NCBI GenBank assembly: GCA_963920575.1
Contig: OY986972.1
Location: 14,086,010 to 14,150,009 of the forward strand
Length of the DNA stretch: 64,000 nucleotides
Reading direction: 5' to 3'
DNA from: Narthecium ossifragum
Taxonomy: Eukaryota > Streptophyta > Magnoliopsida > Dioscoreales > Nartheciaceae
The notes beneath the pieces are model-generated. The model had not been told where the DNA came from. It worked only from the letters and a program-made list of their open reading frames with translations, and did no database searches. Below, in pieces: positions 12,106 through 24,236 of the stretch (position 1 is the stretch's first letter; every line of letters starts with the position of its first letter). The position numbers were made by a program, and so were the translations under genes.

Positions 12106-13699
12106 GGACATGTCATGCTTTGCTTTAAATATCTCAAAGTCGTCTCTGGATCCTGGTCTCATGCCATCACTAAGGAAAGCAATGCTGAGATCTCCTACCC
12201 CATGTCTTTATTTCCAAGTGAGTCATGTATTCATCAATGTAATGAAGAACATTTTAGCTGTTATTTGTTCCAGCATGAATTTGATTAGCTCTTAAATTTA
12301 GAAACCGAAGCATTTGAATATCGATGCTTGATAGCAATTAATTTTCGCTAGATGTATGAAATGCTTGATTATTCCAGGTTCTGGCCTTCCGACCGATTGG
12401 GTCATGTGCCGACCGATCAGGAGCCAAGCCGAGGACTACATTGCAACAAATTCCGGGATTTCCTTTATTTTTCTATTGAATTGATATTGTATAATTGTTT
12501 GGCTTAGATGTAAACTTTTGATTTAGTTCTATGTCGAATTTTGGTATTGCCTATGTACTTACAAATAATCGATATTCATTAATGCCATTTGTTCCTCCCT
12601 CTATTCTATTCATGATATCTCATATTAATTACGCCACTTATGTGAGGAACCTACCACCAACCTGTTCCGACCGTGTTAAGTCGATGGTTTGGTTTTGTTG
12701 GTTTGGCTCGGTTGCCATTGGTTTGTGATCGGTTGATCGCATCGCTGTTTTTGAACGCCTAGGAAAATTTGGTAAAATTGCACCTTGGCGGTCGGTTTCA
12801 CATCCGCATAGTACACACACTGCTTTGGATTGATGTATGTGATTGATTAACCATAGGGGCGCTTCCAATCGGAAGATCAGAGCTCGATCGGGAAAGATCG
12901 AAATGGACGGATGTGATCCATTACAGCTTTCTATATAAACCCCCCTCTCTTTTCTCTCTCTTCTTCTAGCTCTGTTTTTCTTTCCCCTGTCTCGTTGGCT
13001 GCTGGCTTAGAGTTCCGGCTGTGGTTTTTCAGCTCGGATCCGCGACGATCGGAGTGGAGGATCTGATAGATCGCCTGCGGTTTCCCTAGGATTGGTTTTA
13101 TGTGGTTTTGATGTGTTTGTGTTTATTGGAATGTTGTGTAACTTGATAGAGTAGTATAATGACATATTTACAACACTCCTACCAAGCCGATTTCGTATTT
13201 TTATCGGACAAATTTTTTATTTATCGCCGTTTCATCGGTTTTTTTCGGTTTTCGGCTATTTTGGCCTAGGTCAGAAATTTGATTTTTTACTACCATTAGA
13301 TTCCCAACCTCCAATTATACTTTCATGCAAAGTTTCGTTTGATTTTGAGAAGTTTTGATAGATCAAATCCAAGAGATTGTATCTCCCGGAGTTTGAAGGA
13401 CGATCTTTCTTAGTCGGTGGGAAAGTGTGCTCTCTCGCATAGAGAAGATCGATCTTCTTGGGGGTAGAAGATCGATCTCTTCTGTTGACAGAGCCTAAAT
13501 TCTTCATTCGTATGATGAAGATCGATCTTCATGGGCATGACGAATGATCTCTTCTAAAACCGATCTCTTCTGTGCTAATAAGGAGGTTTTCCATTTTTAG
13601 CTGAACAATTATATTCACGCTTGATTTATGGAATCTGTGTGCATGCTCTTGTGAAACTTTCAAGATATAAGTTGTCATTCAATTGCCGCTGATTTCACA
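12106..13699 (+). mobile_element. LTR remnants with TATA box and GATC-rich piece
   Basis: 12641-13150 matches the 5' half of chromovirus-like LTRs (GGTTTCACATCC, ACACACACTG, then a TATATAAA box near 12933 followed by pyrimidine-rich leader). 13160-13560 is another LTR-like piece with GATCGATC cores at 13447/13470 (23 bp apart) and further sites to 13560. Ends and target duplications are not recognisable. No gene is seen. Confidence 0.5.
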
Positions 13700-13713
13700 A
13701 TTTAGAGCTTAGC

Positions 13714-13965
13714 ATGTCTGGAACCACGGGAGAACGTTCTTTTGCTGATATTATCACCAGTATTCGACACTGGGTTATTCATAGCATTACTATACCTTCC
13801 CTATTCATTGCTGGTTGGTTATTCGTTAGTATGGGTTTAGCTTATGATATGTTAGGAAGTCCTCGGCCAAACGAGTATTTCACAGAAAGCCGACAAGGGT
13901 TCCATTAATTACTGGCCGTTTTGATTCTTTGGAACAACTCGATGAATTTAGTAGAACCTTTTACG
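13714..13965 (+). pseudogene. psbE: psbE pseudogene (cytochrome b559 alpha subunit)
   Basis: Residues 1-62 read as b559 alpha, including the haem-region segment RHWVIHSIT with its axial histidine and the single membrane span. A one-base deletion after the codons for SRQG shifts the frame, so the reading stops at 13908 after 64 residues. Similarity continues out of frame to about 13965, and the usual stop codon there is changed. In the plastid this protein binds haem with psbF in photosystem II; a nuclear copy without plastid expression signals should be silent. Confidence 0.92.
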
Positions 13966-13974
13966 AGGCGTCCA

Positions 13975-14232
<258 letters not shown>

Positions 14233-14363
14233 AACTAAGAGAGAAAAAGAGAATAGTAGGAATTCTCTTATCCCATTCGGAAGGATACCACCTCATAATT
14301 ATCCATGACTGTTTTTAATTCTAGCATGACCGCTTGATGAAATGTGGAGGAAAGTGGGGGGAA

Positions 14364-14879
14364 ATGGCCGATACTACTGAAGAATTCCTTTTTGGCTGAT
14401 AGGGACTATTTGGGTTATTTACTTTTGAGACCTTGAAAACTTCTTAAATTACAAATGTACTCTTACAATCTTTGCCTTTACATATGTACCCATGAAAACA
14501 TTGTGATAATGTTAACCATACCCTCCGGTTATTAGCCGGTTAATATTCATGGAATATGCCTAACGTCATTAAATAACCATTTTAAAAAGACAATTATACC
14601 CCTGGTTATGTTTCTACTCTGGTTAAGTTAGATGTTAATGGGGATGGGCAATGAAGTAATTTTGGTCACCCTGGTTATGTTTCTACTCTGGCTAAGTTAG
14701 ATATATGTACAGAATTGGACGGAGGGGCATAGTTAACATTATGACAATGTTTTCAGGGGTATATATGTAAAGGCAAAGATTGTAAGGGTACATTTGTAAT
14801 TTAAGAAGTTTTTAAGGTCTCAAAAGTAAATAACCCTTTCTTTTATGGTTCATATTCTGGGTTGGGTTCATCTCTGTAG
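14364..14879 (+). pseudogene. psbJ: psbJ pseudogene split by a MITE
   Basis: The first codons (MADTTEE..., then LWLI-type sequence before 14404) and the last 13 codons (14840-14879, ending GLGSSL) match psbJ. Between them lies a MITE at 14412-14836, and about 45 bp of the middle of the gene are missing. It encodes a small photosystem II subunit in the plastid and is non-functional here. Confidence 0.88.
14412..14836. mobile_element. MITE with terminal inverted repeats of about 117 bp
   Basis: The left arm starts GGGTTATTTACTTTTGAGAC and the right arm ends with its reverse complement. The arms stay largely complementary for about 117 bp, to GTTAACCATACCCTCCG on the left. TTT flanks both ends, a possible 3-bp duplication. 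The centre has a direct repeat (CCTGGTTATGTTTCTACTCT near 14599 and 14669). No coding sequence. The superfamily is uncertain. Confidence 0.85.
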
Positions 14880-15641
14880 TAATCAAATAAAAAACCGGAT
14901 TGTAGACATGAAAGAGTAAGAACTCTTACCCCCATGAGTTCTTACTCTTAGAACGAAATTTTGATCTATTCTATTTTATCTATTCCATAGCATACAAATT
15001 GGAAAATGATCTAGTCAACATAATCAATTACATTTGTAGAAATGACAAAACAGATCCTTCGCTCTGATGTTTCAAAACAAGCTATTCCTTTATTTTCTTA
15101 TGATGTTTTTTAAGAAGTGAATCTATTTATTTTGATTGATTCATAGTCTCTGTCTGTCGTTCTTCCGTAATATTAACTCTTACGAAGTAACAAAAAAGAA
15201 AGAATCTATAGATTTTATGCATACTCCAGTAATATATTCTATGGATTTCTATAGGTGAGACATCATGCAAATATTTTCTATACTAAACCGATAGAACCTT
15301 ATTCTATATAAAAAAACTCTCTAATAGAAAGAAAAAAAAAAAGTGATGAGATAAGAAATACAGCTTTCTACATAAAAATAGAATCCACTTTTTGACTAGA
15401 TCATTTTTTTATAACTTATAATTTAATTTATAAATTACTTATAAATTAATTGAATAGTGGAAGAAGTTCTATTTTCTTTGTCCACTACTTATTATTTTAT
15501 GAATTTAAACAAAGGAGTTCTGATAGACCTAGAAAAGAAGGAATAGTAATCTTTGGCGAACAGGAGAAAACCATTTTTCTTATTTCGATACAAAACGACA
15601 CAAGAAAGTGTACTTTATGCTAAGCTAAGGAATTTTTAGAT
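14880..15641. other. Plastid psbJ-petA spacer, nuclear copy
   Basis: AT-rich sequence between the psbJ and petA remnants, in the position and with the composition of the plastid intergenic region. A short inverted repeat, AAGAGTAAGAACTC / GAGTTCTTACTCTT, lies at about 14911-14950 and resembles a plastid 3' end hairpin. No gene is seen. Confidence 0.75.
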
Positions 15642-17680
15642 TTAGAAATTCATTTCGTACAATTGAACCTTTTCAAACTGTTTCATTTTAAGAACGCAAT
15701 TTTTTTTTGCCAAAATAACATATGTGATCGCTCGCAAATGCGTCGTTAAATCAGATGCAAAACGCAATTTAGAATTTATAATCCTTCAATCAATACTACT
15801 CTACAAACGTAGAACAGTGGTGAGATCCGGAGTCGAACCACAGGGAAAGATTGTTTAACAAAAGAAGAAATCAAATTAAATCTCTAAACTCAAGTCCTAA
15901 GGCGAAGAAAAGGAGTTTCAATGGTTTTGTTATCTAAGGAATTAAACTACTGAAAAAGCAATGAAAAGGTTGAAGTAGATCAATGAGAGAAACAACCTAG
16001 GCATTACTCAATCCACTCTAATTTCACCTCTTGTATTCTCTAGTATCCTCTTGTTCTCTAATCTAGACATATGGAATCACGGCTTCTTAAGCTCGCATGA
16101 ATCCCTAAAAGAACGCTCATGTTATCCTACGGCATAGTCTATCTTCGCTTAGCATAGACTGTCTTCGGACTTAACCTGAGTACAATCTATCTTTGCTTAG
16201 CATAAACTATCTCAAAGGCATACACAAAAGCAAAATAAAAATCATCCTACGAATCTCTACCATCAAGCACAGCAATCAAGTAGGTCTGAATGTACGTCGA
16301 GGAACTCTGTTCCCTCAACTCTTTATAAAATAAAACTATATTCATAGGATCATGTCTTTGAAAAGATAACAAGAATCAAACTACAAAATACAAAGAAGCT
16401 ACACTAAAGCTTCATGAGATCCCTAAGTAAAGAGTTTAGCCACTCATCTTTTGGATGAGATCCATGTATTCGATGAAGAAAGTGAGGGATCCACTCCGCA
16501 TCTCCGTCTTCTTCTCCAATCTGAATTCCTCTGTTTCTCTCTATGGAGGCTTCTGGTTTTCCAGCCACAAAGCCCTTTTTATATCTTAATTCCCGGATTA
16601 GGGTTTCAAGGTTAAGTTAGACCTCAAGTGCAACTCGGAATTCCTGGTCCAACCCTGACAGCTTCTTCTAATCGCGACTGGGCTCAACCGGTTCGGAATT
16701 TGAGAATGAGTCCAACACAAAAGATGTATATTTGGAAGTCTTCTGTCTTTTCCCGAAGAGTTTGTAATATTTGGACTTAACTAAAATATTTGGCGAATAT
16801 TCTCCCTAGCGTCGACGGTCCAGTCTTCCAGCAGCTAAATATCTCCATCTTCTTCAAAACTGCTATCAATTCATCTGGAATCTCTGAAAGTGTTCAACAT
16901 GAAAGTTGTATGTCTTGATGTCTTCTAGATGTCACCCAAATTTCAGAATATTTGGACTTAAGGATAATATCTGGTGAATATTGTGCTAACAGTCGATAGA
17001 GCAGTGTATTTCAGCATATTAATCGAATTTCTTGCATTTCTCCTCAAAGCATGATCAAACCTGAAATCAACTAACAAGCTATCAAATACAAATACTCTAG
17101 GCCTAACAAAGCTAAGTTAAGGGGTTTAATCATGAACATTTAGTGACTCATCAATATGCCAAGAAGAACAAAAGACCTTGGACACGTAATGGGTCTTGAA
17201 GCACTATTTATGCATCTCCCTGACCAAAGCCTCCAACATTTGGATTGGTTGTTAATGGTTGATCCAGTTTGATAGATTCACCCTTTGAAACAAGAAGTTC
17301 TGGTCCTGGAGGTATAATATCAATCACTTGGCGTCGCTCCAATGCATCAACTATGGTTATTTCATATCCTCCTTTTTCTTTACGTACTATTCTGCTTACT
17401 ATACCTGCGGATGTAGCATTATAGACTGTATTGTTACTCTTGCTCCCATCAGAATAAATCTGCCCCCTTCCTCTGTTACCACCTACATATATGGGATATT
17501 TTAAGAAGTGAACGTCTTTCTTCGTAACAGGGTCGGGGGAAAGAATAGGAAAGACAATTTCACTATATTTCTAACCAGGAATAGGACCTATCACAAGAGT
17601 ATTTTTTTTATTGGAATGATAATTTTGAAAAGATGGATTCCCCATTCTTTCTTTTACCTCAGAAGAAATACGATAGGGAG
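15642..17680 (-). pseudogene. petA: petA pseudogene (cytochrome f, C-terminal part) split by a solo LTR
   Basis: The - strand reads from about [15 protein letters not shown] (17680) through [29 protein letters not shown] and [20 protein letters not shown] to [10 protein letters not shown] and FFLA. It then resumes beyond the solo LTR (15725-17153) to the C-terminal EMNF and a stop at 15642. Two in-frame stops replace Q (in VPGQ) and E (after GDA), and small indels disturb the last 20 codons. The N-terminal half, including the haem site, is absent. Cytochrome f is the c-type cytochrome of the b6f complex. Confidence 0.92.
15725..17153 (-). mobile_element. Solo LTR inside petA, target duplication ATATG
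   Basis: It starts TGATCGCTCGC, ends GACTCATCA, and is flanked by ATATG at 15720-15724 and 17154-17158. It is 1429 bp with no internal coding region. A - strand TATA-like box is near 16570-16580. It carries the conserved LTR segment about pigment-of-repeat type CTGAAAGTGTTCAACATGAAAG (given here only to its first 20 bases: CTGAAAGTGTTCAACATGAA) near 16885. It has few GATCGATC cores, unlike the other LTRs. Confidence 0.88.
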
Positions 17681-18205
17681 TCCTAATCCTCGACTACCCA
17701 AACCCCGGCCCTAGGGCTAGATCCGGGCTACCCGAGAACCCTGGATCAACGATCGAATACATCGCCTACCACCTAGCTTTAATGCTTCTAATGAAATCAC
17801 GATGCATGCAATGCTCAGGCATAGAGATACAGAAATATAAGCATGCAACAGTATGACATCATAACATACAGGGCTAGGTGTAGCCTACAGCTTGTCAAAG
17901 GATAAACATAGCAAGGGGTCTAAAGCAGTAAAGATCTATCTAGCAAAGCAATTATAACAAACACCCAACATATCAAAATCCGACATTACAACGATATCCA
18001 CAACTGTCAACCGCAATTTCTATAATGGGATACAACCCCGGCCAATCAATACACAACAGTTATAAAACACATTAACTAGGGCACACCGTCGGCCCAATTA
18101 ATTATCTAAACATCCCAAGGGGCATGACTCCCTTGGTTCAACCACGAGCTACACATAGGGCTTACATACATAAATGTATGCAATACATGTATAGATAACA
18201 TTCTA
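17681..18205 (-). mobile_element. Chromovirus-type LTR fragment
   Basis: It matches the middle of the chromovirus-like LTRs in inverse orientation: CCCTAGGGCTAGATCCGGGC, then GGGCACACCGTCGGCCCA, then the hairpin at 18115-18136 (CCAAGGG ... CCCTTGG). Both ends are broken; the left end abuts the plastid insertion. Confidence 0.75.
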
Positions 18206-19149
18206 CAAAAAATTACATGAATACTAAGCATACTTCAAAATCAATTGCTAATTAAGCTAGAAGATTAGCAACATTAATAACCGTGTAGAAATCATGGGAT
18301 TAATCTCCCAAAACATATCAAATCATATGCATCTCCTGTATACTGCTAAGAACATCAATTCATAGAAGTAGATGAATTAGACAAATTATAATTGATTAAT
18401 CATGCTTTAATTATATAGTAGTGGATGCCCATGCCCCTGGCACAATTTAAATTTGTTCATGTTTTTCAATTATGTGACCTGACACGGCCATCCATCAATG
18501 AAACTCCCCAAAAGTACAGGGCTAAAATAGTGACAGGGGTACGGGTCACACACATTCAACATTAGAATTGTTTAACTGAAAAACATTTATGAGCCACCTT
18601 CAGCCATTTAAGATGCAAGAGCCTTTAGTTATCCTGCTATTTCAACTTGGGAAGGGGAGCTGCATAAGATTTTTCGTTCAAGGAGCTACCAATTTCCAAC
18701 ACACCAACAAAGAGACTTAAAGAATTGATTTCTAGCAACAAAGCTGACTAAATTGTGTAGTCTATAGGCAGCTATGCCCAAGCCATAACCAATTCCATCA
18801 AAGAAAGCTCAGAATTAAGGTTAATCCAAATGGCGAGAAAATATGAAATGAATTCATCAGACTAAAACTAAATGCTACATCCGCACAAACTAATGCTGCA
18901 TTGCTCAAGCGATCCTGGAGACATGCAACACTAATGCTGTAATTTGCTTTTTCTTTCCGGATTTAATCCTTGAAATCTAAATTTTCCAGGTATACTTTGA
19001 CAAAAGTAAAATGCAAGACATGGGCTAAGCATTTCATTCTCATCTGAATTCTGAAACCTGTATTTTTAATCCACCAAGGAAGGCTGGTTCGTGGACTCAA
19101 AGGCACTAATGAAGCATGCATGCATTCTAATGAATGTTGAAAAATAAAC

Positions 19150-19275
19150 TTGAGCTATTTGACATATCATGAGATGTCCATTTATTCCCCATCCATGGAT
19201 TAATGCTGGAAGACAGGATGACATCAACACCAGAGCTGTTGCTGGTGTTGTTTGGATCACAGAAGGCATCTTCAT
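19150..19275 (-). pseudogene. First exon of an S1/P1-type nuclease, isolated
   Basis: From the ATG at 19275 the - strand encodes a signal-peptide-like stretch, then HGWGINGHLMICQIAQ. In S1/P1 nucleases (plant ENDO/BFN family) the mature protein begins with a Trp and has GH five residues later, both zinc ligands, followed by CxIAQ; all are present. A GT donor follows directly after the Gln codon (19149-19148), so it ends like a first exon. I could not find the next exon (leucine-rich, LCxWAD) downstream to 18 kb. It is therefore probably a fragment; a gene with a very long intron is less likely. Confidence 0.65.
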
Positions 19276-19286
19276 CTCTAATCTCT

Positions 19287-19311
19287 GAGAGAGAGAGAGA
19301 GAGAGAGAGAG
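19287..19311. repeat. GA microsatellite
   Basis: Twelve GA units directly upstream of the nuclease exon start on the - strand (CT run in its 5' leader sense). Confidence 0.95.
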
Positions 19312-21511
19312 GTATGCTAATATATTTGGCATAATCCCTGGCACAGTTGGGCACGGTTCTCTCTCTCACACACCTCCCCGACCCTTTCCTATTAATAAAA
19401 CTAATATATTTGACATAAATATCTCACTAAAATTCTTCTTCCCCAGCAATTTACAGTAACTTTTCTACCTCTCATTTCATAAGCAAGTAAAACGTCAGTA
19501 GCATGATTAGTTGCCTGCCCCAAGGGAATTGATGCTATATATGGACCACCTTCTTCCTCCTAAAGATGGAAAAATTAAATATGGCATGACTGAGAATAGT
19601 AGCTCAAGAAAGAAGCAAATAATTGCAGAATAATTCTTTCACATGCTCAGAGCTAATGCTTTGATCTTGTAAATGTAGTAGCAGACTGTATGAATCGATG
19701 TAAGGGATGCATAAACTGCTAGTTAATTGCTAATTGATAGACATTAAATTGCATCAGAAGGAATCAACTGAAATTAGTATTTCCTGACTTCTTTGAAAAC
19801 AGAATAAACTTTGAAAATTTTGAAAAAGAAATCCATCAATTACAAAAGAAAAATTAGCAAAAGGTTAGTAAAATTTAAACAACACAACATTTCTTGATTG
19901 CACATACAGCATACTGTGGATAGTAACTTTGCATCTTAACACCAAGAAAAACAAATCATGAATTAAGATACCATAATGTCATATCAAAATGCATACAAAG
20001 TTACCCACCATCTCTAGTGACCAATAAAGGGAAAATTCATTTGTTGATAGCATAGATTAATGTCGAACAAGAACAATATTTTCATCGCTAAAAGATATAG
20101 CATTCGCACCTCGAACAAAAGCACAAAGCTATGGAATCATACAAACCATTTTCAAAAGCAACAACATCCCATCCAACACCCCTGACCTCCCTTGGCTCAC
20201 TCATCGCCGTCCTTCTATTTTCAGCACACTGGATCACGCAATCAAACCACTCAATCGACAAAAATTAAAGAGGGCGTGACTGAGAATTAGCATCTGTCAT
20301 GAGTTCTTCGCAGCCGCTGCAAATATAGAGGAAGGAATCAAGAATAAAAAAGGAAGAATTAAACTACACATGCAAAGAAGAGTAAGAAACGATGAATTAA
20401 AGAAACAGGTGTTGCACCATGAGAATGAAATGAATTTATCTATCGCAAAATTGTCAGACAAAATGGAAGTACCATGCTCTATTTCAAAACATGCCCAAAC
20501 TACATGAGTAATAGTAAAGGGCAGGGAACAAAAGAGAAGTGAAACATTACTGAAAATATTCAGTCAAATGAGACATTTGCTATGGCATCCAATGTTACAT
20601 CATCACAGTGTTGTTGATCTGCAATGCTACTTATATCCCTAAATTGTGTTCTTCAAGCATGTTATGTTTATTACGGCTTTTTCATCATGGAGGGAGTACA
20701 TGGAATTGATAAGGGCTTTAAGCAACAGCTAAGAAGCTGCATGCATTTGAATACTGTCACAGGGAGCTCACAACAAATAACATGCATGTATGGCTTTTAT
20801 TAAGGCATACAACGGAATGGACAATAATAAGTACTGATCAAACACTCTACGTAGAAAATGTCAAAACATAAAACAGAGTACTTTTTATTTGAAAGTACTC
20901 TAATCTTGCATGCCACCATTTCGATCTCTTAATCACTTTGAATTCTCTTATGAAAAGCACAGGAGGGACGTAGATTTGTTAAACCAGTAGCATTCAATGA
21001 TTTGTACCTTTGTGGGATGTACTAGAGATAGCTCCAAACAATCTCTCGTCCCATGGAAAACCCAATAACATGAAACCTGGAACCCAGCAATTTGTGAGGG
21101 CGTGGCCAACGAACGACGGAGCTGGTAGAGGAGGTGTGGCAAACGGAGTTGGTAGAGGGGGATGAAAGAAGAGAAGGAGAGAGAGAGTACCAGCTGAGAG
21201 AGGAGCACTAGATGGGAGATGGCCGACAGCGTGGGGAGGGGGCGTGGCTGACGGAGCCGGTAGAGAGGCCGATGATGGAGCTGGTAGAGCCAGTAGAGGG
21301 GGTGTGGCCGACGGACGACGGACGACGGAGCCAGTAGATGGGGAGTGGGGGCGTGGCCGATGGACGACGGAGCCGGTAGAGGGGTTGTGACCAACGAACA
21401 ATGGAGCCGGTAGAGGGGGCATGGTTGATGGCGTCGGGCGTGGCCGATGGCGTCGGGCATGGCCAACGGAGTCGGTAGAGGGGCATGAGAGAAGAGAGGG
21501 AGATGGGAGAT

Positions 21512-21518
<7 letters not shown>

Positions 21519-21566
<48 letters not shown>
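21519..21566. repeat. GA microsatellite
   Basis: A GA run of nearly 50 bp between the two minisatellite types. Confidence 0.95.
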
Positions 21567-21567
<1 letters not shown>

Positions 21568-21650
21568 GTCGGTGTGAATGTAAATGGCGTCGGGGCGCGG
21601 GCGTCGGCGTGGATGTCGATGGCGTCGGGGCGCCGGGCGCGGGTGTCAGG

Positions 21651-21703
21651 GCAAGGGGCAAGGGGCAAGGGGCAAGGGGCAAGGGGCAAGGGGCAAGGGG
21701 CAA
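21651..21703. repeat. 7-bp tandem repeat (GGGGCAA)n
   Basis: Seven consecutive perfect copies of a 7-base unit, embedded in the GC-rich block. Not telomeric in sequence (TTTAGGG is the usual plant form). Confidence 0.9.
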
Positions 21704-22620
21704 CGGCATCAGGGCGCGAGCGTCAGGGCGTGGGCGTCGGGGCATAGGGCCCGGGCGTCGGGCGTCGGGGCGTCGCCGGCCAGGGAGAGGAGAGGGGATG
21801 GGTGAGGGGAACAAAGAGGGAGAGAGAAGAGGGGATGGGCGAGGGGAACACTACCTCGGGCGAGGTTGGCGTCGGGGCGCGGGCGTCGCCGGCTGGGGAG
21901 AGGAGAGGGGTTGGGTGAGGGGAACAAAGAGGGAGAGAGGAGAGGGGATGGGTGAGGGGGACACTACCTCGGGCGTCGCCGGCCGGGCGAGGTTGGCGTG
22001 GCCGATGGCGTCAGACGACGGCGAGGTCGATGGCGTCGTGCGACGGCGTGGATGTCGATGGCGTCGAGAGCGGGTTTGGCGGTTAGGGACGGCACGACTG
22101 AGGGTGAGGTTGGGTGAGGTCGGCGTCGACGCGGCTGAGGGCGAGATCGGCGTGGGGAGAGGAGAGGGGATGGGTGAGGGGAACAGAGAGGGAAAGGGCG
22201 GGTTGGGCCTGAGGGCGAGATTGGCATGGGGAGAGGAGAGGGGATGGGTGAGGGGAACAGAGAGGGAGAGGGCGGGTTGGGCTTGAGGGTGAGATCAGCG
22301 TGGGGAGAGGAGAGGGGGATGGGTGAGAGGAACAGAGAGAGAGAGGGCGGGTTGGGCAGTCGGCGATGGCGCAAGGTCGGGCGAGGTCGGCGTCGGCACG
22401 GCTGAGGACGAGGTCGGCGTGGGGAGAGGAGAGGGGATGGGTGAGGGGAAAGAGACAGAGTGGGGGCGGGGGACGGCGTGGGGATGGGTAGAGGGAGAGG
22501 GGACAGGGGAGAGGGATGGGACACCCGTCCCATCCCTCTCTCTCTCTGTCAGTTGAATTTTGAGCGTGGGGGGTGGGCGGGGTTTTGAGCGGGCGGGTTA
22601 GTGGGTGAGAGAAATTTTGG

Positions 22621-23932
22621 GCGGGAGTTTTTTGTGGGAATGAAATTTTCGGAGGAATCTTAAAGTTGATGATGAAATCTGGACCGTTGGATGTATTTGG
22701 AGATAAATCCTGACCACTCTTTATGTCTTATAGTTGAGACATTTCAAAAACTGCCGTCCAATTAATGTGAAACTTACCATACTTGCTCATCAATGGTTCA
22801 CAATACGCATACCCGAAATCCAATTCAAACGGACGAACGAAAATAGATGAAAGCCACGTATTTCGGGTTTCGGCCAAAAGCGATGAAATCTTGTCGAATT
22901 GATGTCCAAACGACGTTAAACTTGAAATCAAACTTCATCATATATTCAATTGCATGTTAGGAGCATCATGTCCAAGAATTGAGTCTAATTAATGTCTAAT
23001 TTCTACTTAATTAACTAACTAATTTCTTAATTCCTGTTTCGCAGTAGTTTAGGAGACAGTTCACCAAAACTCGTATATAAACCCAAAATCATGAAACCAA
23101 TGGCAATTGAAAGTAGATTCGATGATCTGCAACTTTCATCTTGAACGTTACATGCGATCATGCTCACAGAGCTCAGACATCAAGCATGAACTCGACTGTT
23201 CTTCAAAGAACAGAGCATCAACGAAAATCCGGGAAAAACATGTATAAATCCGGTTTAAATCCAACTGGAAACCGCATGGAAGCTAGATCATATGTTAAGC
23301 ATGCTAAGAAGAACAATCTAACACAAAGAAATCAACAAACAATCAAACCAAACCCTAGATCTAGCTTAACCCAAAGATTTAGCTAGAAACCCTACCTTAA
23401 AACGCAAATCCAAGTCTTCAATCCTTGCTAATCCGCCGTCCTCCGTCGCCGTCGCCGTCTCCAGCTCGCCGGAGTCCTCCCACAACTGCAGCCTTCACTG
23501 GAGAAGGAAGAGGGGCTGTCGCGGGAGAGATAAAGGGAAGGAAGGAGAAGGAGGAGGGGCCCTAATCGCCGCCTCCAGGTCACCGGGGAAGGGAGAGGGG
23601 CTGCTGCGGGAGAGAGAAAAGGAAGGGAGGAGAAGAGGGATCGGGCACGGGGAAGGCAGGGAAGGAAGAGGAAAAGAAAAGAAAAAGAAAAATAAAGAAA
23701 GAGGGAGAGAGAGAGAAGAGGGTTAAGACACTTAAGTGGCTGAACTGGTCTAGCAGAGTCAACTAATCGGACTAAATCCAATTTGACTCCAAATTGCGAT
23801 CTCGTCGTAATCTCATCCGGATCTGACGATCGCGAACGTTCCTACTGGATCTATTCAATCACATACATCAATCAAGGTTGTGCGTGCACTACGCAAATAT
23901 GAAACCGACCACCAGGGCGCGAGTTTCGCGTC
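22621..23932 (-). mobile_element. Chromovirus-type LTR fragment, inverted
   Basis: Read on the - strand it runs from the CAGGGCGCGA end through GGTGGTCGGTTTCATATTTG, GTGCACGCAC and a pyrimidine-rich leader, to a CCTAC motif at 23392 and the block about drug-free LTR core at 22690-22930. These match the 5' half of LTRs at 12.7, 36.5 and 47.7 kb. It meets the next LTR head to head at about 23932. Neither end has a target duplication. Confidence 0.65.
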
Positions 23933-24140
23933 GAGTGTGCGATCCGATGGTTCGCTTTGTTTCGTGGACCACAAGGGAAATTCGGTAGATTACGCCTTTT
24001 CGGTTTGTTTCATACCCACGTGTGCACACACTGACCGTGTTTGTGTTAATGGTTGATTAGAACGGTTAGGTGTACCCGGGATCGGAAGATCTGGGCTTGG
24101 GCTTGTGTTCTAGCCCAAGTCTAGCTTTCTGCACTAAGAT

Positions 24141-24236
24141 GATCGATCATTCCTTGCTATAAGATCGATCATTTAGTGCATGGAAGTCAAAGTGCATCGA
24201 CATGAAGATCGATCATTCCTTGAAGGATGATCGATC
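24141..24236 (+). repeat. GATCGATC dyads upstream of TATA
   Basis: Cores at 24141/24163 and 24207/24229, both pairs spaced 22 bp, all within TGATCGATCA or AGATCGATCA contexts. The second pair forms an almost perfect palindrome around CCTTGAAGG. Confidence 0.85.

Larger units (their letters stand above)
18206..20990. other. AT-rich low-copy-looking stretch with an exon fragment
   Basis: About 2.8 kb with no LTR, array or long open frame that I can recognise. It is the only part of the window that looks like ordinary intergenic or intronic plant DNA. It contains the S1/P1 nuclease exon fragment (19150-19275), a GA microsatellite at 19287-19311, and an exon-like open frame on the - strand at about 19420-19557. 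Confidence 0.5.
21090..22560. repeat. Block of GC-rich minisatellites
   Basis: Three repeat types follow one another. 21090-21480 has the unit of about 34 bp (GGAGCCGGTAGAGGGG, GGCGTGGCCGACGG) also found at 4480-5290. 21580-22130 has GGCGTCGGGGCGCGGGCG-type repeats. 22140-22460 has a longer unit of about 75 bp with GGGGAGAGGAGAGGGGATGG and GAGGGCGGGTTGGGC. Long open frames on both strands are by-products of the repeats and are not called as genes. Confidence 0.85.

Noticed and set aside
21510..22286. 258-codon open frame, and frames of 231-288 codons on the other strand
   Set aside because: They follow minisatellite periodicity, are extremely biased (Arg/Gly or Pro/Ser/Leu) and overlap on both strands.
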